A DNA stretch of 64,000 bases from Sulfurovum sp. TSL6 (GCF_019972115.1 NZ_BPFJ01000002.1:496001-560000); one strand, 5' to 3'; positions 17,917 to 27,236 are shown, numbered from the stretch's first letter. Notes: generated from the letters alone by a model not told the origin. Numbers and translations: made by a program.

Positions 17917-20004
17917 ATGGCGTTAGATCTCTCTTCTTCACAACTCTATTTTAACCGTGAACTCTCATGGCTGCAGTTTAACTCACGTGTTCTGGCACAG
18001 GCACTGGATGAACAGCTACCACCACTGGAACGCCTTAAGTTTCTTGCTATCTACGGAACGAACCTTGATGAATTTTATATGATACGCGTTGCAGGGCTGA
18101 AGGCACTCTATAAAGCAGGCGTACAGGAGACTGGACCGGACAAGCTGACGCCAAGCCAACAACTCGACCAAATACATGGTTACCTTCATAAAGAGCACAA
18201 AGTGTTGGAGTCATGTTATACTTCTATCATCTCGGAACTTCATATACATGGGGTCAATGTAAAGAACTATGATGCGCTCAACCAGGAAGAACAAGAGGAA
18301 GTAAAAGAAAAATTCTTTCATGAGATATATCCTGTGATCATCCCCATAGCTGTAGATGCGACACACCCTTTCCCCCACCTCAACAATCTTAGTTTTGGTT
18401 TGGCACTTACACTGGAAGATGACTCCAAACATATCAAACATGGACTTGTGCGTATCCCTAGAATACTCCCAAGATTTGTCCAGTTAGGACAAACATTTAT
18501 TCCCATAGAGTCTGTGGTTGAGTACTTTGCCTCTGAACTTTTTCCTGGGTTCAGTCCACTGGCTTCAACACCTTTCAGGGTCACAAGAAATGCGGATATC
18601 GAGATAGAAGAGGAAGAAGCGGATGACTTTTTGGAGATCCTCCAGGAAGGTTTACGCTCCAGAAACAAAGGTTCGCTTATCCGTCTTGAACTCAACGATG
18701 GGGCAGATGAAAATCTTATAAACTTTTTACTTTCGCATCTTAACCTTGATGACAAAGACATTTACTCCTACAAAAGTCTTTCTCTCAACCTGGGAAGCCT
18801 ATGGCAGATCGTAGGAGATAAAGCACTTTCACACCTTGTACTGCCTACTTTTGCACCCAAAATACTTCCTCCGTTAAACAGTGAAGATATCTTTAAGGCT
18901 ATCGAGAAACAGGATGTCCTTCTTTACCATCCTTTTGACAGTTTTGAACCCGTAGTGCAATTCATCAAACAGGCAGCAGCCGACCCTGAAACGATCACTA
19001 TACGGATGACACTCTATCGTGCAGGTCCAAACTCTCCTATCGTAAAAGCACTCATAGATGCAGTTCGTGATGGGAAACAGGTGATGGTACTTGTTGAGCT
19101 CAAAGCAAGATTTGATGAGGAGAATAACTTGCGTTGGGCAAGATTGCTTGAAGATGTTGGAGCACACGTAGTCTATGGTATACCTGGACTCAAAGTGCAT
19201 GCTAAGATCGCTCAGGTGATCAAAAGACAAAATGGAAAGCTGAAAAGTTATGTCCATTTAGCCACAGGGAATTATAATCCGAGTACATCGAAGATCTATA
19301 CCGATATATCATATTTTACAACCAAAGAAATTTTCAGTACAGATGCCACACACTTTTTTCACTTCCTCACAGGTTTCTCTACGCATACAAAATTAGATAC
19401 ACTTTTCATGTCACCTACACAGATCAAACCAAAGCTTCTCAAACTCATAGAGAAAGAGTATAAATATGGATCCGAGGGGCACATCATTCTTAAAGCGAAC
19501 TCTTTAGTGGATACGGATATCATCAAAGCACTTTATATTGCTTCTCAAAAAGGATGTAAAGTTGATCTTATCATCCGTGGTATCTGTTGTTTAAAACCGG
19601 GGATCAAAGGCATTAGTGAAAACATTACTGTCTCTTCTGTCATAGGAAAATACTTGGAACATGCACGTATCTACTTTTTTAAACATGACAAAATCAAATG
19701 CTACATTGCTTCTGCGGACCTCATGCCACGTAACCTTGTAAGGCGTGTTGAACTTATGACACCTATCTTGGAAGAGACCCTTAGACAAAAGATAGAACAG
19801 ATCTTGATGTTACAACTTGCAGATAATGCCTTACGCTGGGAACTGCAAGAAGATGGAAACTACACAAAAGTACCGCCTCTGGGTAAAACGGTAAACAACC
19901 ATTTTGTCTTAGAAGAGTATGTCAACAAGATTCATGATAAAACAAAAAAAGAGACACCTGACTACGTAAGCCGTTTAGCAAATCGTATATTGAAGGAGAG
20001 TTAA
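17917..20004 (+). CDS. ppk1: Polyphosphate kinase 1
   Basis: Membrane-associated enzyme that makes polyphosphate reversibly from ATP. The N-terminal domain begins YFNRELSWLQFNSRVL. The two active-site histidines are in GLKVHAKIA and YVHLATGNYNPSTSKIYTD, and the ATP-binding segment has IRMTLYRAG. The length of 695 residues is usual. It overlaps the start of the next gene as TAATGA, so the two are translationally coupled. Confidence 0.96.
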   Translation: MALDLSSSQLYFNRELSWLQFNSRVLAQALDEQLPPLERLKFLAIYGTNLDEFYMIRVAGLKALYKAGVQETGPDKLTPSQQLDQIHGYLHKEHKVLESCYTSIISELHIHGVNVKNYDALNQEEQEEVKEKFFHEIYPVIIPIAVDATHPFPHLNNLSFGLALTLEDDSKHIKHGLVRIPRILPRFVQLGQTFIPIESVVEYFASELFPGFSPLASTPFRVTRNADIEIEEEEADDFLEILQEGLRSRNKGSLIRLELNDGADENLINFLLSHLNLDDKDIYSYKSLSLNLGSLWQIVGDKALSHLVLPTFAPKILPPLNSEDIFKAIEKQDVLLYHPFDSFEPVVQFIKQAAADPETITIRMTLYRAGPNSPIVKALIDAVRDGKQVMVLVELKARFDEENNLRWARLLEDVGAHVVYGIPGLKVHAKIAQVIKRQNGKLKSYVHLATGNYNPSTSKIYTDISYFTTKEIFSTDATHFFHFLTGFSTHTKLDTLFMSPTQIKPKLLKLIEKEYKYGSEGHIILKANSLVDTDIIKALYIASQKGCKVDLIIRGICCLKPGIKGISENITVSSVIGKYLEHARIYFFKHDKIKCYIASADLMPRNLVRRVELMTPILEETLRQKIEQILMLQLADNALRWELQEDGNYTKVPPLGKTVNNHFVLEEYVNKIHDKTKKETPDYVSRLANRILKES

Positions 20005-20528
20005 TGATACTAAAATTTAAAGAGTGGACACCCAAGCTCGGACCTAATGCCTGGATAGCAGAAGGATCTTCTGTCATAGGACGTGTAACCATGGGAGAAG
20101 ATTCTGCTGTATGGTTTGGCTGTGTCGTACGTGGTGATGTACACCACATTTCCATAGGAGACAGAACGAATATCCAAGATCTCAGTATGGTACATGTCAC
20201 ACATCATAAAAAAGCAGATATGTCAGATGGACATCCTACTGTCATAGGTAATGATGTCACGGTAGGTCACCGTGTCATGCTTCATGGCTGTACGATAGAA
20301 GATGCCTGTCTCATAGGTATGTCGGCCACCATACTTGATGGTGCAGTCATAGGAAAAGAATCTATCGTGGGGGCAGACAGCCTCGTCACAAAAAACAAAG
20401 TTTTTCCTCCTCGAAGTCTCATCATGGGAAGTCCTGCAAAAGTTGTACGTGGGTTAACTGACAAAGAAGTAGAAGAACTTTATGCCTCTGCTGAACGTTA
20501 TGTCAGTTTTAAAAATGAATATCAGTAA
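20004..20528 (+). CDS. Gamma-carbonic-anhydrase-like (YrdA family) hexapeptide protein
   Basis: A 174-residue left-handed beta-helix protein built of hexapeptide repeats (VIGRVTMGEDSAVWFGCVVRGD). Candidate zinc histidines are in MVHVTHH and VTVGHRVMLHGC. Bacterial YrdA/PaaY homologues may be carbonic anhydrases or thioesterases, or structural. In a likely autotroph carbonic anhydrase activity would make sense, but this is not shown. Coupled to ppk1. Confidence 0.85.
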   Translation: MILKFKEWTPKLGPNAWIAEGSSVIGRVTMGEDSAVWFGCVVRGDVHHISIGDRTNIQDLSMVHVTHHKKADMSDGHPTVIGNDVTVGHRVMLHGCTIEDACLIGMSATILDGAVIGKESIVGADSLVTKNKVFPPRSLIMGSPAKVVRGLTDKEVEELYASAERYVSFKNEYQ

Positions 20529-20537
20529 ACATAAAGT

Positions 20538-21200
20538 ATGAAGAAAATGCAACAGATCATAACGAAAAGTCTGCAGGACATGCTCTCTAAGGATGTCATC
20601 CTATTTGTCATCAAAATAGGATTTATTTCATTCGCCGTTACACTGCTGTTCGCATGGAGTATGTGGGGTCTAGTAACCAATATCATTGCTTCCTATCTTT
20701 CATGGATCCCATGGACATGGGTACAAACATCAGGCGCATCTATAGCAACCTTTTCCTTTACCTATATGCTTTTTATCATCATAGTTGCATTGCTTACCTC
20801 ACTTTACAGTGAAAAATTACTTATCGCCTTAGCCAAAAAACGTTATCCTGATGTTCCTGTAGTCGGCAGTGCAAATATCACTACTTCTATCCTCTTAACC
20901 CTGAAAGCCAGTATCGTTTTTCTACTGCTTTTCATCATCACACTGCCTTTACTTTTTATACCCCTGTTTGGTCAGGTACTGATACTCTACTTGTGGTCTA
21001 TCCTACTGAAGGAACCTACTATTTATGATGTAGGGGCACTCTTCATCAATGACAAAAAAACACTCAAAGAAAAAAAGAAAAAAACAAGGGTTTTGGCTAT
21101 GATAGCTGCACTCTTTAACTATATTCCCTTAGTCAATATCTTTGCCCCTGTATTTGCTCAGATACTGTTTTTGCACCATATACTAGGAAAAGAAAAATAG
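20538..21200 (+). CDS. EI24 domain-containing membrane protein
   Basis: A 220-residue protein with several hydrophobic helices and the EI24/CysZ-type character (ITLPLLFIPLFGQVLILYLWSILLKEPTIYD, then a helix after a lysine-rich loop). CysZ is a sulphate permease, but the key features are not distinct enough to assign transport. It follows the carbonic-anhydrase-like gene by 9 bases and likely shares its transcript. The ribosome-binding site is weak; a second ATG at 20547 is possible. Confidence 0.75.
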   Translation: MKKMQQIITKSLQDMLSKDVILFVIKIGFISFAVTLLFAWSMWGLVTNIIASYLSWIPWTWVQTSGASIATFSFTYMLFIIIVALLTSLYSEKLLIALAKKRYPDVPVVGSANITTSILLTLKASIVFLLLFIITLPLLFIPLFGQVLILYLWSILLKEPTIYDVGALFINDKKTLKEKKKKTRVLAMIAALFNYIPLVNIFAPVFAQILFLHHILGKEK

Positions 21201-21203
21201 AGT

Positions 21204-22001
21204 TTATTCACTCTTTTTTTCTTTTTTCACCCTTCTCTCTTTCTTACTGGAGACGGAAAAACGTAATAACTCATCTGCACTCTTTACATACTCTGGCAGT
21301 GTTTCTAAACTTTTTTCCATTACCTTCGCAGCACATACAGCATCACTGAAAGCACGATGATGCGTAGCCGTTTCTATCTCTAAAAAATCTATAAGATAGG
21401 CAAGCCCATAACGTTCGCTCTCAAAGGTACGTCTAGCAAGATCGATCGTACAGAGTTTAGGGTTACCTATATGTCCCAAGCCAAACCTGTCAAAAGAGGC
21501 ATTCAAAAAACTATAATCAAAATTTGCATTATGTGCGACAAACACAGCATCACCCATAAAATGGCGTAAGGCTGTTAACGCCTCTTTTCTTGTGGGTGCA
21601 CCTATAAGGTCCGTAGGTTCTATGCCTGTGATCTTGGTAATATATTCTGGTAAAAAAGCACATTCGACAAAGGTTTCAAAACGGTCTATCACTTCCCCAT
21701 TTTGCAACATCACTGCACCGATCTCTATGACTTGAGAAGTACCGGGCTTAGATCCGTTAGTTTCTATGTCTATGACACAATAACGCTGTTCTTTATGTGA
21801 AGTAAAACATGTCTCAAGTCTATAGTGTTCTTCATTTGATTGGGTGATAGGATAGCCTGAAGCTTGAAGAAGAATGAAGATCGTTTCAGGATCTTCCAAT
21901 AGTGTGGTATGCTTTGTAACGATATGTCTGTATTGTTCTTCATGCAGCACTCCCTCATTTTTGCGAAATGCTGTGGTGAGTTCTTCAAAGACTTTTTGCA
22001 T
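21204..22001 (-). CDS. DEDDh 3'-5' exonuclease (DnaQ/PolC epsilon-like)
   Basis: A 265-residue protein. The exonuclease domain starts at about residue 73 with YCVIDIETNG (Exo I, Asp and Glu), then HNANFDYSFL (Exo II) and HHRAFSDAVCAAKV (Exo III, His and Asp). This could be the proofreading subunit of DNA polymerase III or a related repair exonuclease; the N-terminal 70 residues are of unknown role. The start overlaps the trpF stop by 17 bases, so it belongs to an rpe-trpF-exonuclease unit. Confidence 0.85.
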   Translation of the reverse strand: MQKVFEELTTAFRKNEGVLHEEQYRHIVTKHTTLLEDPETIFILLQASGYPITQSNEEHYRLETCFTSHKEQRYCVIDIETNGSKPGTSQVIEIGAVMLQNGEVIDRFETFVECAFLPEYITKITGIEPTDLIGAPTRKEALTALRHFMGDAVFVAHNANFDYSFLNASFDRFGLGHIGNPKLCTIDLARRTFESERYGLAYLIDFLEIETATHHRAFSDAVCAAKVMEKSLETLPEYVKSADELLRFSVSSKKERRVKKEKKSE

Positions 22002-22575
22002 TGGCTATAAATTGCTGCACTTTTTTAGGATCTTTTTTCCCTTTAATGGATTCTACGCCGGAACTTACATCCACACCATAAAAACCAAGTTGTTTGACTT
22101 GGGCCAGATTTTCAGGAGTCAAGCCCCCTGCCAAAACGATCTTAGAACAGTCTACACCATTGAACCATTCAAGGTTCAGACGTTTTCCCGTACCGCCATA
22201 CGCTTCACTGTATGCATCTACCAAACGATACCTGTCTTTAAATTTTGTTAAATCTTCCGGGCCTTTTGCACGTACTACAGGCAGTGTTTGTAAGCCGATG
22301 GCAGCCAAAGACTCTTCATCCACATCAAAATGGATCTGTGCGCGTGAAATATCAGAGTATCTACACACTGTATCTATCGTCTCCACACCTTCATTGACAA
22401 AAAGCCCTACTCTTTCCACAAACGGGGGGAGTTGATCAATGATTCTTTTCGCTGCTGCAGGTGTAATGTAGCGTGGTGATTTATTATAAAAAACAAAACC
22501 CAATGCATCAGCTCCACACTCTACAGCATGTAAAGCATCTTTTAAATTGGTAATTCCACAAATCTTTACACGCAT
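21985..22575 (-). CDS. trpF: Phosphoribosylanthranilate isomerase
   Basis: TIM-barrel enzyme of tryptophan synthesis (PRA to CdRP). It begins MRVKICGITN with the catalytic Cys, has the general-acid Asp in the RLVDAYS region, and the phosphate-binding end LAGGLTPENL and GVDVSSGVESIKGKKD. At 196 residues it is normal. No other trp gene is nearby; it sits between rpe and an exonuclease gene. Confidence 0.95.
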   Translation of the reverse strand: MRVKICGITNLKDALHAVECGADALGFVFYNKSPRYITPAAAKRIIDQLPPFVERVGLFVNEGVETIDTVCRYSDISRAQIHFDVDEESLAAIGLQTLPVVRAKGPEDLTKFKDRYRLVDAYSEAYGGTGKRLNLEWFNGVDCSKIVLAGGLTPENLAQVKQLGFYGVDVSSGVESIKGKKDPKKVQQFIANAKSL

Positions 22576-22587
22576 AATATCTTCCCC

Positions 22588-23229
22588 TTACTTTAATGCA
22601 GAAATTGCTTTTTCTATGCCATCTGGATGCTTATAGACGAACGAGCCAGCCACAACAACATCAACACCTGCTGCCTCCAGCTCTTTGACATTTTCATCAT
22701 TCACTCCACCATCTACTTCTATCAGACATTTTGGATTTCGCTTCTCTATCAGTGCTTTTAAACGCTGTGCTTTCTCTAAAACCGAAGAAATGAATTTTTG
22801 TCCGCCATAACCTGGATTCACACTCATAAGAAGGACCATATCGACCTCTTCAATTAAAAATTCTATCGCTTCAATCGGTGTATGTGGATTCAGTGTGATT
22901 GCAGGACGTATACCCAATCCACGTATTTTTTGTATGAGTCGATGAGGATGTTTCTCTTCTTCGATATGAAATGATATAAATTCTGGTTTCAAAGGGGCAA
23001 AAAGGTCAACAAAAAATGTGTTGTTCTCTACCATAAGGTGTATATCCAAAGGTTTGGTTGCCACTTGAGCTACTGCTTCCACAACAACAGGTCCTATGGT
23101 AAGGTTTGGTACATAATGCCCATCCATCACATCTACATGTACAAGATCACAACCACCTTCACAAATGGCTGCAACATCATGAGCCAAATGTCCAAAATCA
23201 GCTGAAAGTATACTTGGGGCTACTAACAT
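22588..23229 (-). CDS. rpe: Ribulose-phosphate 3-epimerase
   Basis: TIM-barrel epimerase linking ribulose-5-phosphate and xylulose-5-phosphate. Motifs: VAPSILSADFGHL, HVDVMDGHYVPN, HLMVEN, VLLMSVNPGYGGQKF and EVDGGVNDENV with metal-binding His and Asp residues. 213 residues. It is first in the rpe-trpF-exonuclease unit, with AAGAGGA before the ATG. Confidence 0.96.
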   Translation of the reverse strand: MLVAPSILSADFGHLAHDVAAICEGGCDLVHVDVMDGHYVPNLTIGPVVVEAVAQVATKPLDIHLMVENNTFFVDLFAPLKPEFISFHIEEEKHPHRLIQKIRGLGIRPAITLNPHTPIEAIEFLIEEVDMVLLMSVNPGYGGQKFISSVLEKAQRLKALIEKRNPKCLIEVDGGVNDENVKELEAAGVDVVVAGSFVYKHPDGIEKAISALK

Positions 23230-23325
23230 AAATATCCTCTTGTGTTATTTTAATTTATTATAGCAAAATCAAACTTTTGACCTTGCGCCATACGCATACG
23301 ATTTACGAAAGAATAATATTCGCCA

Positions 23326-23341
23326 CACTCTCATGAGAGTG
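23326..23341. repeat. Perfect 16-bp palindrome upstream of rpmB
   Basis: CACTCTCATGAGAGTG, 178 bases before the rpmB start, in a 289-bp gap that otherwise holds only a promoter box. It may be a protein-binding site or an RNA hairpin. Confidence 0.55.
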
Positions 23342-23437
23342 CTGCTTTCGGGTTTGTTTTCTCTTTTCATGCAAAACTTCTGCAAAACTTCAAGGAGAGC
23401 GACAAACATCTTAAGCAAATTTTATGCTCAAATTGTC

Positions 23438-23443
23438 TATAAT
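23438..23443 (+). promoter_or_regulatory. -10 box for rpmB
   Basis: TATAAT in AATTGTCTATAATCCC, 76 bases before rpmB. Confidence 0.5.
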
Positions 23444-23518
23444 CCCACAAAATATTCATCGTTTTACACTGAACTTGTAAAAAAGTGTAACCGGGATGAT
23501 CAACTTAAAGGACATACT

Positions 23519-23728
23519 ATGGCAAGAAGATGTGACATTACGGGTAAAGGCCCATTAACAGGAAACAACGTTTCTCACGCAAACAACAAAACAAAAAGAA
23601 GACAACTTCCAAACTTAAGATCTGTGAAGATCACACTTGAAGATGGAACAAGTAAAAGAGTTAAAGTTGCTGCTTCTACACTTAGAACCATGAAAAAACG
23701 TGCTGCTCAAGCTGCAACAGCTGAGTAA
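23519..23728 (+). CDS. rpmB: 50S ribosomal protein L28
   Basis: A 69-residue large-subunit protein beginning [25 protein letters not shown], with [18 protein letters not shown] lies 6 bases before the ATG. An open frame extends upstream to 23333 but has no ribosome-binding site and is not L28. Followed by a potassium channel gene, the same order as HP0491-HP0490. Confidence 0.97.
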   Translation: MARRCDITGKGPLTGNNVSHANNKTKRRQLPNLRSVKITLEDGTSKRVKVAASTLRTMKKRAAQAATAE

Positions 23729-23746
23729 GTCCCTACTTTTGGGACT
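23728..23746 (+). repeat. Small hairpin between rpmB and kch
   Basis: AGTCCC (23728-23733) pairs with GGGACT (23741-23746) across a 7-base loop. It lacks a T-tract, and the channel gene starts 6 bases later, so it may tune read-through. Confidence 0.35.
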
Positions 23747-23751
23747 CGGCT

Positions 23752-24882
23752 TTGAAAGCCATACAAAACCTTAAAAAGTTTCTCGGTTGGAGAAGCGCAC
23801 CCAAACCTCATATTACACTAAATGACGAGTATTATGGTCATTTAGCCCCTTTTAGACTACCCCTTATACTTACTGTCATTGTTATGCTTATCGGCACAAT
23901 GGGATATATGGTCATTGACGGTTTCCCGCTTATGGATGCCATTTACCAAACAGGTATAACATTTACGACCGTAGGTTTCGGAGAGATACAACCTATTTCT
24001 GATACAGGACGTATTTTCACTATCACCCTTATTATCTTTGGCTTTGTTGTCTTTTCTATCGCCGTGGGTATTATTGCAGAAGTCGTCAAAAAAGGTGAAT
24101 TTCAAAAAACAGCTAAGGAGCGTAAAATGCTTTACGAAATTGCTAGACTTAAACACCATTTTGTTGTCTGTTATCATAATGAATTTACGATACAGGTGAC
24201 CAAACAACTTCGTGCCAACCACATCCCTTTTGTGGTTGTGGACCCTAGAGAAGATATGGAAGAGATAGCAAAAAAATACCATTACCCTTACTTTGTAACA
24301 GCAGAACCCCATACAGAAGAAGGTATCTTAAAGTCGCATCTCTCTTCAGCAAAAGGTGTCATTACCCTCGCAGATAACGTAGCAGACAATATTGCAACTA
24401 TCGCATCTGCCAGACTCTATGAATCAGAGATACACCGTGGGAAAAAATTCCTTATCATTGCCAATGCCAAAAGCAATGAAGATGATCAAAAACTGCTTAA
24501 ACTTGGGGCTGACAAGGTAGTCACGGCAACAAAACTTATGGCACAACGTATCAATGCTATGGCGGCACGTCCAGACATGGAAAACCTTCTCCAAGAGTTT
24601 CTTTATAAAAAAGATACCCCGCTTGATATGGAAGAGGCAAAGATCTTTAAAACATCATGGCTTGCACTCAAAAAGATAAAAACTGCACGTTTTAGAGACG
24701 TCGCAAATGTGACTGTTATCGGTATACGTCACAAAGATGGTAAATTTATTCCTATGCCTAAAGGTGATACGATCATCATGCCGCAGTCTAAGCTTTTACT
24801 TATCGGTACCGGTGAAGGTATCGCTAAAGCTAAAAAGATCATGCGTAAAAAAGAAAAACCTGAGGAACTTAAATATGTTTAA
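23752..24882 (+). CDS. kch: Potassium channel with RCK (TrkA-N/TrkA-C) domain
   Basis: A 376-residue inner-membrane potassium channel with two transmembrane helices around a pore loop whose selectivity filter is TVGFG (73-77, in FTTVGFGEIQP). A cytoplasmic RCK/NAD-binding domain follows from about residue 130 (HHFVVCYHNEFTIQV), then a TrkA-C-like domain near 300-365. The start is TTG at 23752. Order and domain structure match HpKchA (HP0490). The end overlaps argJ by 8 bases. Confidence 0.88.
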   Translation: MKAIQNLKKFLGWRSAPKPHITLNDEYYGHLAPFRLPLILTVIVMLIGTMGYMVIDGFPLMDAIYQTGITFTTVGFGEIQPISDTGRIFTITLIIFGFVVFSIAVGIIAEVVKKGEFQKTAKERKMLYEIARLKHHFVVCYHNEFTIQVTKQLRANHIPFVVVDPREDMEEIAKKYHYPYFVTAEPHTEEGILKSHLSSAKGVITLADNVADNIATIASARLYESEIHRGKKFLIIANAKSNEDDQKLLKLGADKVVTATKLMAQRINAMAARPDMENLLQEFLYKKDTPLDMEEAKIFKTSWLALKKIKTARFRDVANVTVIGIRHKDGKFIPMPKGDTIIMPQSKLLLIGTGEGIAKAKKIMRKKEKPEELKYV

Positions 24883-26086
24883 ACTTATTCCACTTGAAAA
24901 TGGTCTGAACAATGTACAAGGCTTCTTCTGTGGTGCAACCAATGTGGGGATGAGAACAAACCCTGCCAACTCTGGTAACAGTGATATAGATGGTGATGTT
25001 GCGTTCATACGAAGTGAACAACCTTGTGACATTTCCGCTGTATTTACAAGCAATACATTTCAAGCTGCACCTATCAAACATTTTCAAAAATATCCTAAAG
25101 ATTTTCAAACCGACTTTGTTCTCATCAATGCCAAAAATGCCAATGCCATGACAGGTGAAAAAGGCATAGAAGATATAGAATCCATACTATCTACACTCAC
25201 CACCAAACAAAATGTACTGAACCCTGTGATGAGTTCTACGGGTGTCATAGGATACCGTTTGCCTGTAGATAAAATCACCTCTGCTTTTGATGCACTTGAT
25301 TTCAATGCTTCAAATTCACATCAAGCAGCCCGTGCCATAATGACGACAGACAGCTTTAAAAAAGAGTTGGCGTATAAAGTAGAACTTGAAGACGGCAACA
25401 CATTTAATATTGCAGCCATCTGTAAAGGTGCCGGCATGATAAACCCTGCTATGGCTACCATGCTCTGTTTTGTCATTACCGATGCCAACATCCCCAAGTC
25501 TGATATGGATGCACTGCTCACAGAAGCCACAGAAAGTTCATTTAACCGTATCTCTGTGGATGGTGACACCTCTACGAATGATACGGTCATGCTGCTTGCA
25601 AACAAACAAAGTGCAAAGTACGATAAAGAAGCCTTTGCTGGAGCCCTCAATAAGATCATGTTCGAACTGGCAATGCTTATACTCAAAGATGGGGAAGGTG
25701 CGAACAAACTGGTAGCCTTTGAAGTCAAGGGAGCCAAAAGTGAAGAAGATGCGAAGAAAGCAAGTATGGCTTTAAGTAACTCTCTTCTGGTAAAAACTGC
25801 GCTCTTTGGAGAAGATCCAAACTGGGGACGTATCGCTTCCACCATAGGTGCATCCGGTATAGCCTGTGATGATGAAACACTTACCATACATTATGATGAC
25901 CTTCTTATCTACTCTAGTGAATTTAGAGAATTAGACAAAGAACGTGAAAACAAAGCATACAAGATCATGAAACAAGAGCATTTTAAAGTGACTTGTGACA
26001 TTGGCTTAGGTGATGCAAATTATACTTCATATGGCTGTGACCTGAGTTACGAATATGTAAAAATAAATGCAGAATACCGAACGTAA
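24875..26086 (+). CDS. argJ: Glutamate N-acetyltransferase / amino-acid acetyltransferase ArgJ
   Basis: Recycles the acetyl group from N-acetylornithine to glutamate in arginine synthesis and may also make N-acetylglutamate. The self-cleavage site is the Thr of KGAGMINPAMATMLCF. Other hallmarks: GFFCGATNVGMR near the N-terminus, NPVMSSTGVIG, RISVDGDTSTNDT and GEDPNWGR. 403 residues. ATG at 24875 fits the family start and has GAGGA upstream. Confidence 0.94.
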   Translation: MFKLIPLENGLNNVQGFFCGATNVGMRTNPANSGNSDIDGDVAFIRSEQPCDISAVFTSNTFQAAPIKHFQKYPKDFQTDFVLINAKNANAMTGEKGIEDIESILSTLTTKQNVLNPVMSSTGVIGYRLPVDKITSAFDALDFNASNSHQAARAIMTTDSFKKELAYKVELEDGNTFNIAAICKGAGMINPAMATMLCFVITDANIPKSDMDALLTEATESSFNRISVDGDTSTNDTVMLLANKQSAKYDKEAFAGALNKIMFELAMLILKDGEGANKLVAFEVKGAKSEEDAKKASMALSNSLLVKTALFGEDPNWGRIASTIGASGIACDDETLTIHYDDLLIYSSEFRELDKERENKAYKIMKQEHFKVTCDIGLGDANYTSYGCDLSYEYVKINAEYRT

Positions 26087-26124
26087 AAAGTTTTCATTTT
26101 AACTTTTTCCCAACACAAAAAAGT

Positions 26125-26130
26125 TATAAT
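26125..26130 (+). promoter_or_regulatory. -10 box for the YdcH-like gene
   Basis: TATAAT 28 bases before the start codon. Confidence 0.5.
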
Positions 26131-26157
26131 ATAGAAATCTTAATACTAGGAATGAAC

Positions 26158-26376
26158 ATGTTACACGAATACAGAGATGAAATACACGAACTTAAACAAA
26201 GCAATGCACACTTTGCAAATATCTTTGATAAGCACAATGCACTTGATAAACAAGTAGAAGATGCAGAAGCGGGTCGTACTGTTTTAACGGATGTAGAGCT
26301 TGAAACACTTAAGAAAGAAAAACTTCTTTTAAAAGACGAAGCTTATAAAATGATCTTAGACTATAAAAAAGCGTAA
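26158..26376 (+). CDS. YdcH (DUF465) family small protein
   Basis: A 72-residue helical protein of the YdcH family, recognisable from MLHEYRDEIHELKQSNAHFANIFDKHN and the C-terminal LKKEKLLLKDEAYKMI. Function in the family is unknown. ATG at 26158 matches the family start and has TAGGA 6 bases upstream; an ATG at 26152 is less likely. Confidence 0.88.
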   Translation: MLHEYRDEIHELKQSNAHFANIFDKHNALDKQVEDAEAGRTVLTDVELETLKKEKLLLKDEAYKMILDYKKA

Positions 26377-26401
26377 GCTTAATCGTAGTCTTCAATCTCC
26401 C

Positions 26402-26417
26402 ATGGGCTCTTGCCCAT
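26402..26417 (+). repeat. Short hairpin after the YdcH-like gene
   Basis: ATGGGC and GCCCAT with loop TCTT. It is 25 bases after the stop, with no T-tract; a possible weak terminator. Confidence 0.35.
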
Positions 26418-26435
26418 ATATTAACCTTCTTACCC

Positions 26436-26441
26436 TATAAT
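26436..26441 (+). promoter_or_regulatory. -10 box for the periplasmic OB-fold-like gene
   Basis: TATAAT 28 bases before the ATG at 26469. Confidence 0.5.
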
Positions 26442-26468
26442 ATCTTGAATCACAGCATAGGAATACCC

Positions 26469-27236
26469 ATGAAATTATTACCCTTCATACTTATGACCCT
26501 GTTTACAACAACGATCCATGCTGCAGAAGCCGGACAAGAGAAACAGACCCATGAAAATACAGCGCATACTGCACCTCAAGCCATCTACTATGGCAAAGTA
26601 TTAGAGATACAAGGTGTCAGAGGATACAAATATCTTAAAGTAGATGAAAATGGTACCCAACATTGGGTTGCCATAGCCAATGCACCAGTTTCGGTGGGTG
26701 ACAGGATCGGCTATGATAAAAGAACCATTATGCATGACTTTGAAAGTAAATCTCTAGGTAAAACATTTAAAGAGATTATCTTTGCCTCAGATGTCTATCT
26801 TTCTCAAAAAGTACAAAAACCTCAAAGTATGAAAGATATATTGGGGCTTGGCAATAAAGATCCGCACAAAGGCATGGGAGTAGACACGTCACCAGAAGAT
26901 GAGGGAAAACCTACAAAACCTTTCATGAAAAAAGATACTTATACGGTTGAAGAGGTACATATGTGGAGAAAGAGTCTGGAAGGTCAGACCATCTCTCTAG
27001 AAGGTACAGTCTTTAAAGTCTCTCATCAGATCATGAAACGTGACTGGGTTCACTTAGGTGATGGCACAGGCATCGAGAAAGAACTTACCGATGACCTGGT
27101 ATTTACCGCTGCTTCAACCGATATCAAAGCTGGGGACAAGGTCATTGCCAAAGGTAAAGTCATTGTCAACAAAAATTTTGGATATGGCTACTTCTATAAA
27201 GTACTTATCCAGGATGCTACATTTGAGGTCAAATAA
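26469..27236 (+). CDS. Exported two-domain protein, NrfJ/OB-fold-like
   Basis: A 255-residue protein with a signal peptide (MKLLPFILMTLFTTTIHA). The first domain (about 35-115) has IYYGKVLEIQGVRGYKYLKV and HWVAIANAPVSVGDRIGY; the second (about 160-255) has SLEGTVFKVSHQIMKRDWVHLGDG and VIAKGKVIVNKNFGYG, both like small periplasmic OB-fold domains seen in NrfJ-related proteins. No catalytic residues are evident. Start chosen at the ATG with AGGA upstream; an in-frame TTG at 26445 would spoil the signal peptide. dbpA begins two bases after its stop. Confidence 0.7.
   Translation: MKLLPFILMTLFTTTIHAAEAGQEKQTHENTAHTAPQAIYYGKVLEIQGVRGYKYLKVDENGTQHWVAIANAPVSVGDRIGYDKRTIMHDFESKSLGKTFKEIIFASDVYLSQKVQKPQSMKDILGLGNKDPHKGMGVDTSPEDEGKPTKPFMKKDTYTVEEVHMWRKSLEGQTISLEGTVFKVSHQIMKRDWVHLGDGTGIEKELTDDLVFTAASTDIKAGDKVIAKGKVIVNKNFGYGYFYKVLIQDATFEVK

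Noticed and set aside
23333-23518. N-terminal extension of rpmB
   Set aside because: The frame is open, but L28 begins at the ATG with AAAGGA at 23507. The upstream translation is not like any L28 and spans a promoter box.
24737-24874. N-terminal extension of argJ overlapping kch
   Set aside because: The family start is MFKLIPLENG, with GAGGA upstream at 24875; the extension is a shadow of the channel gene.
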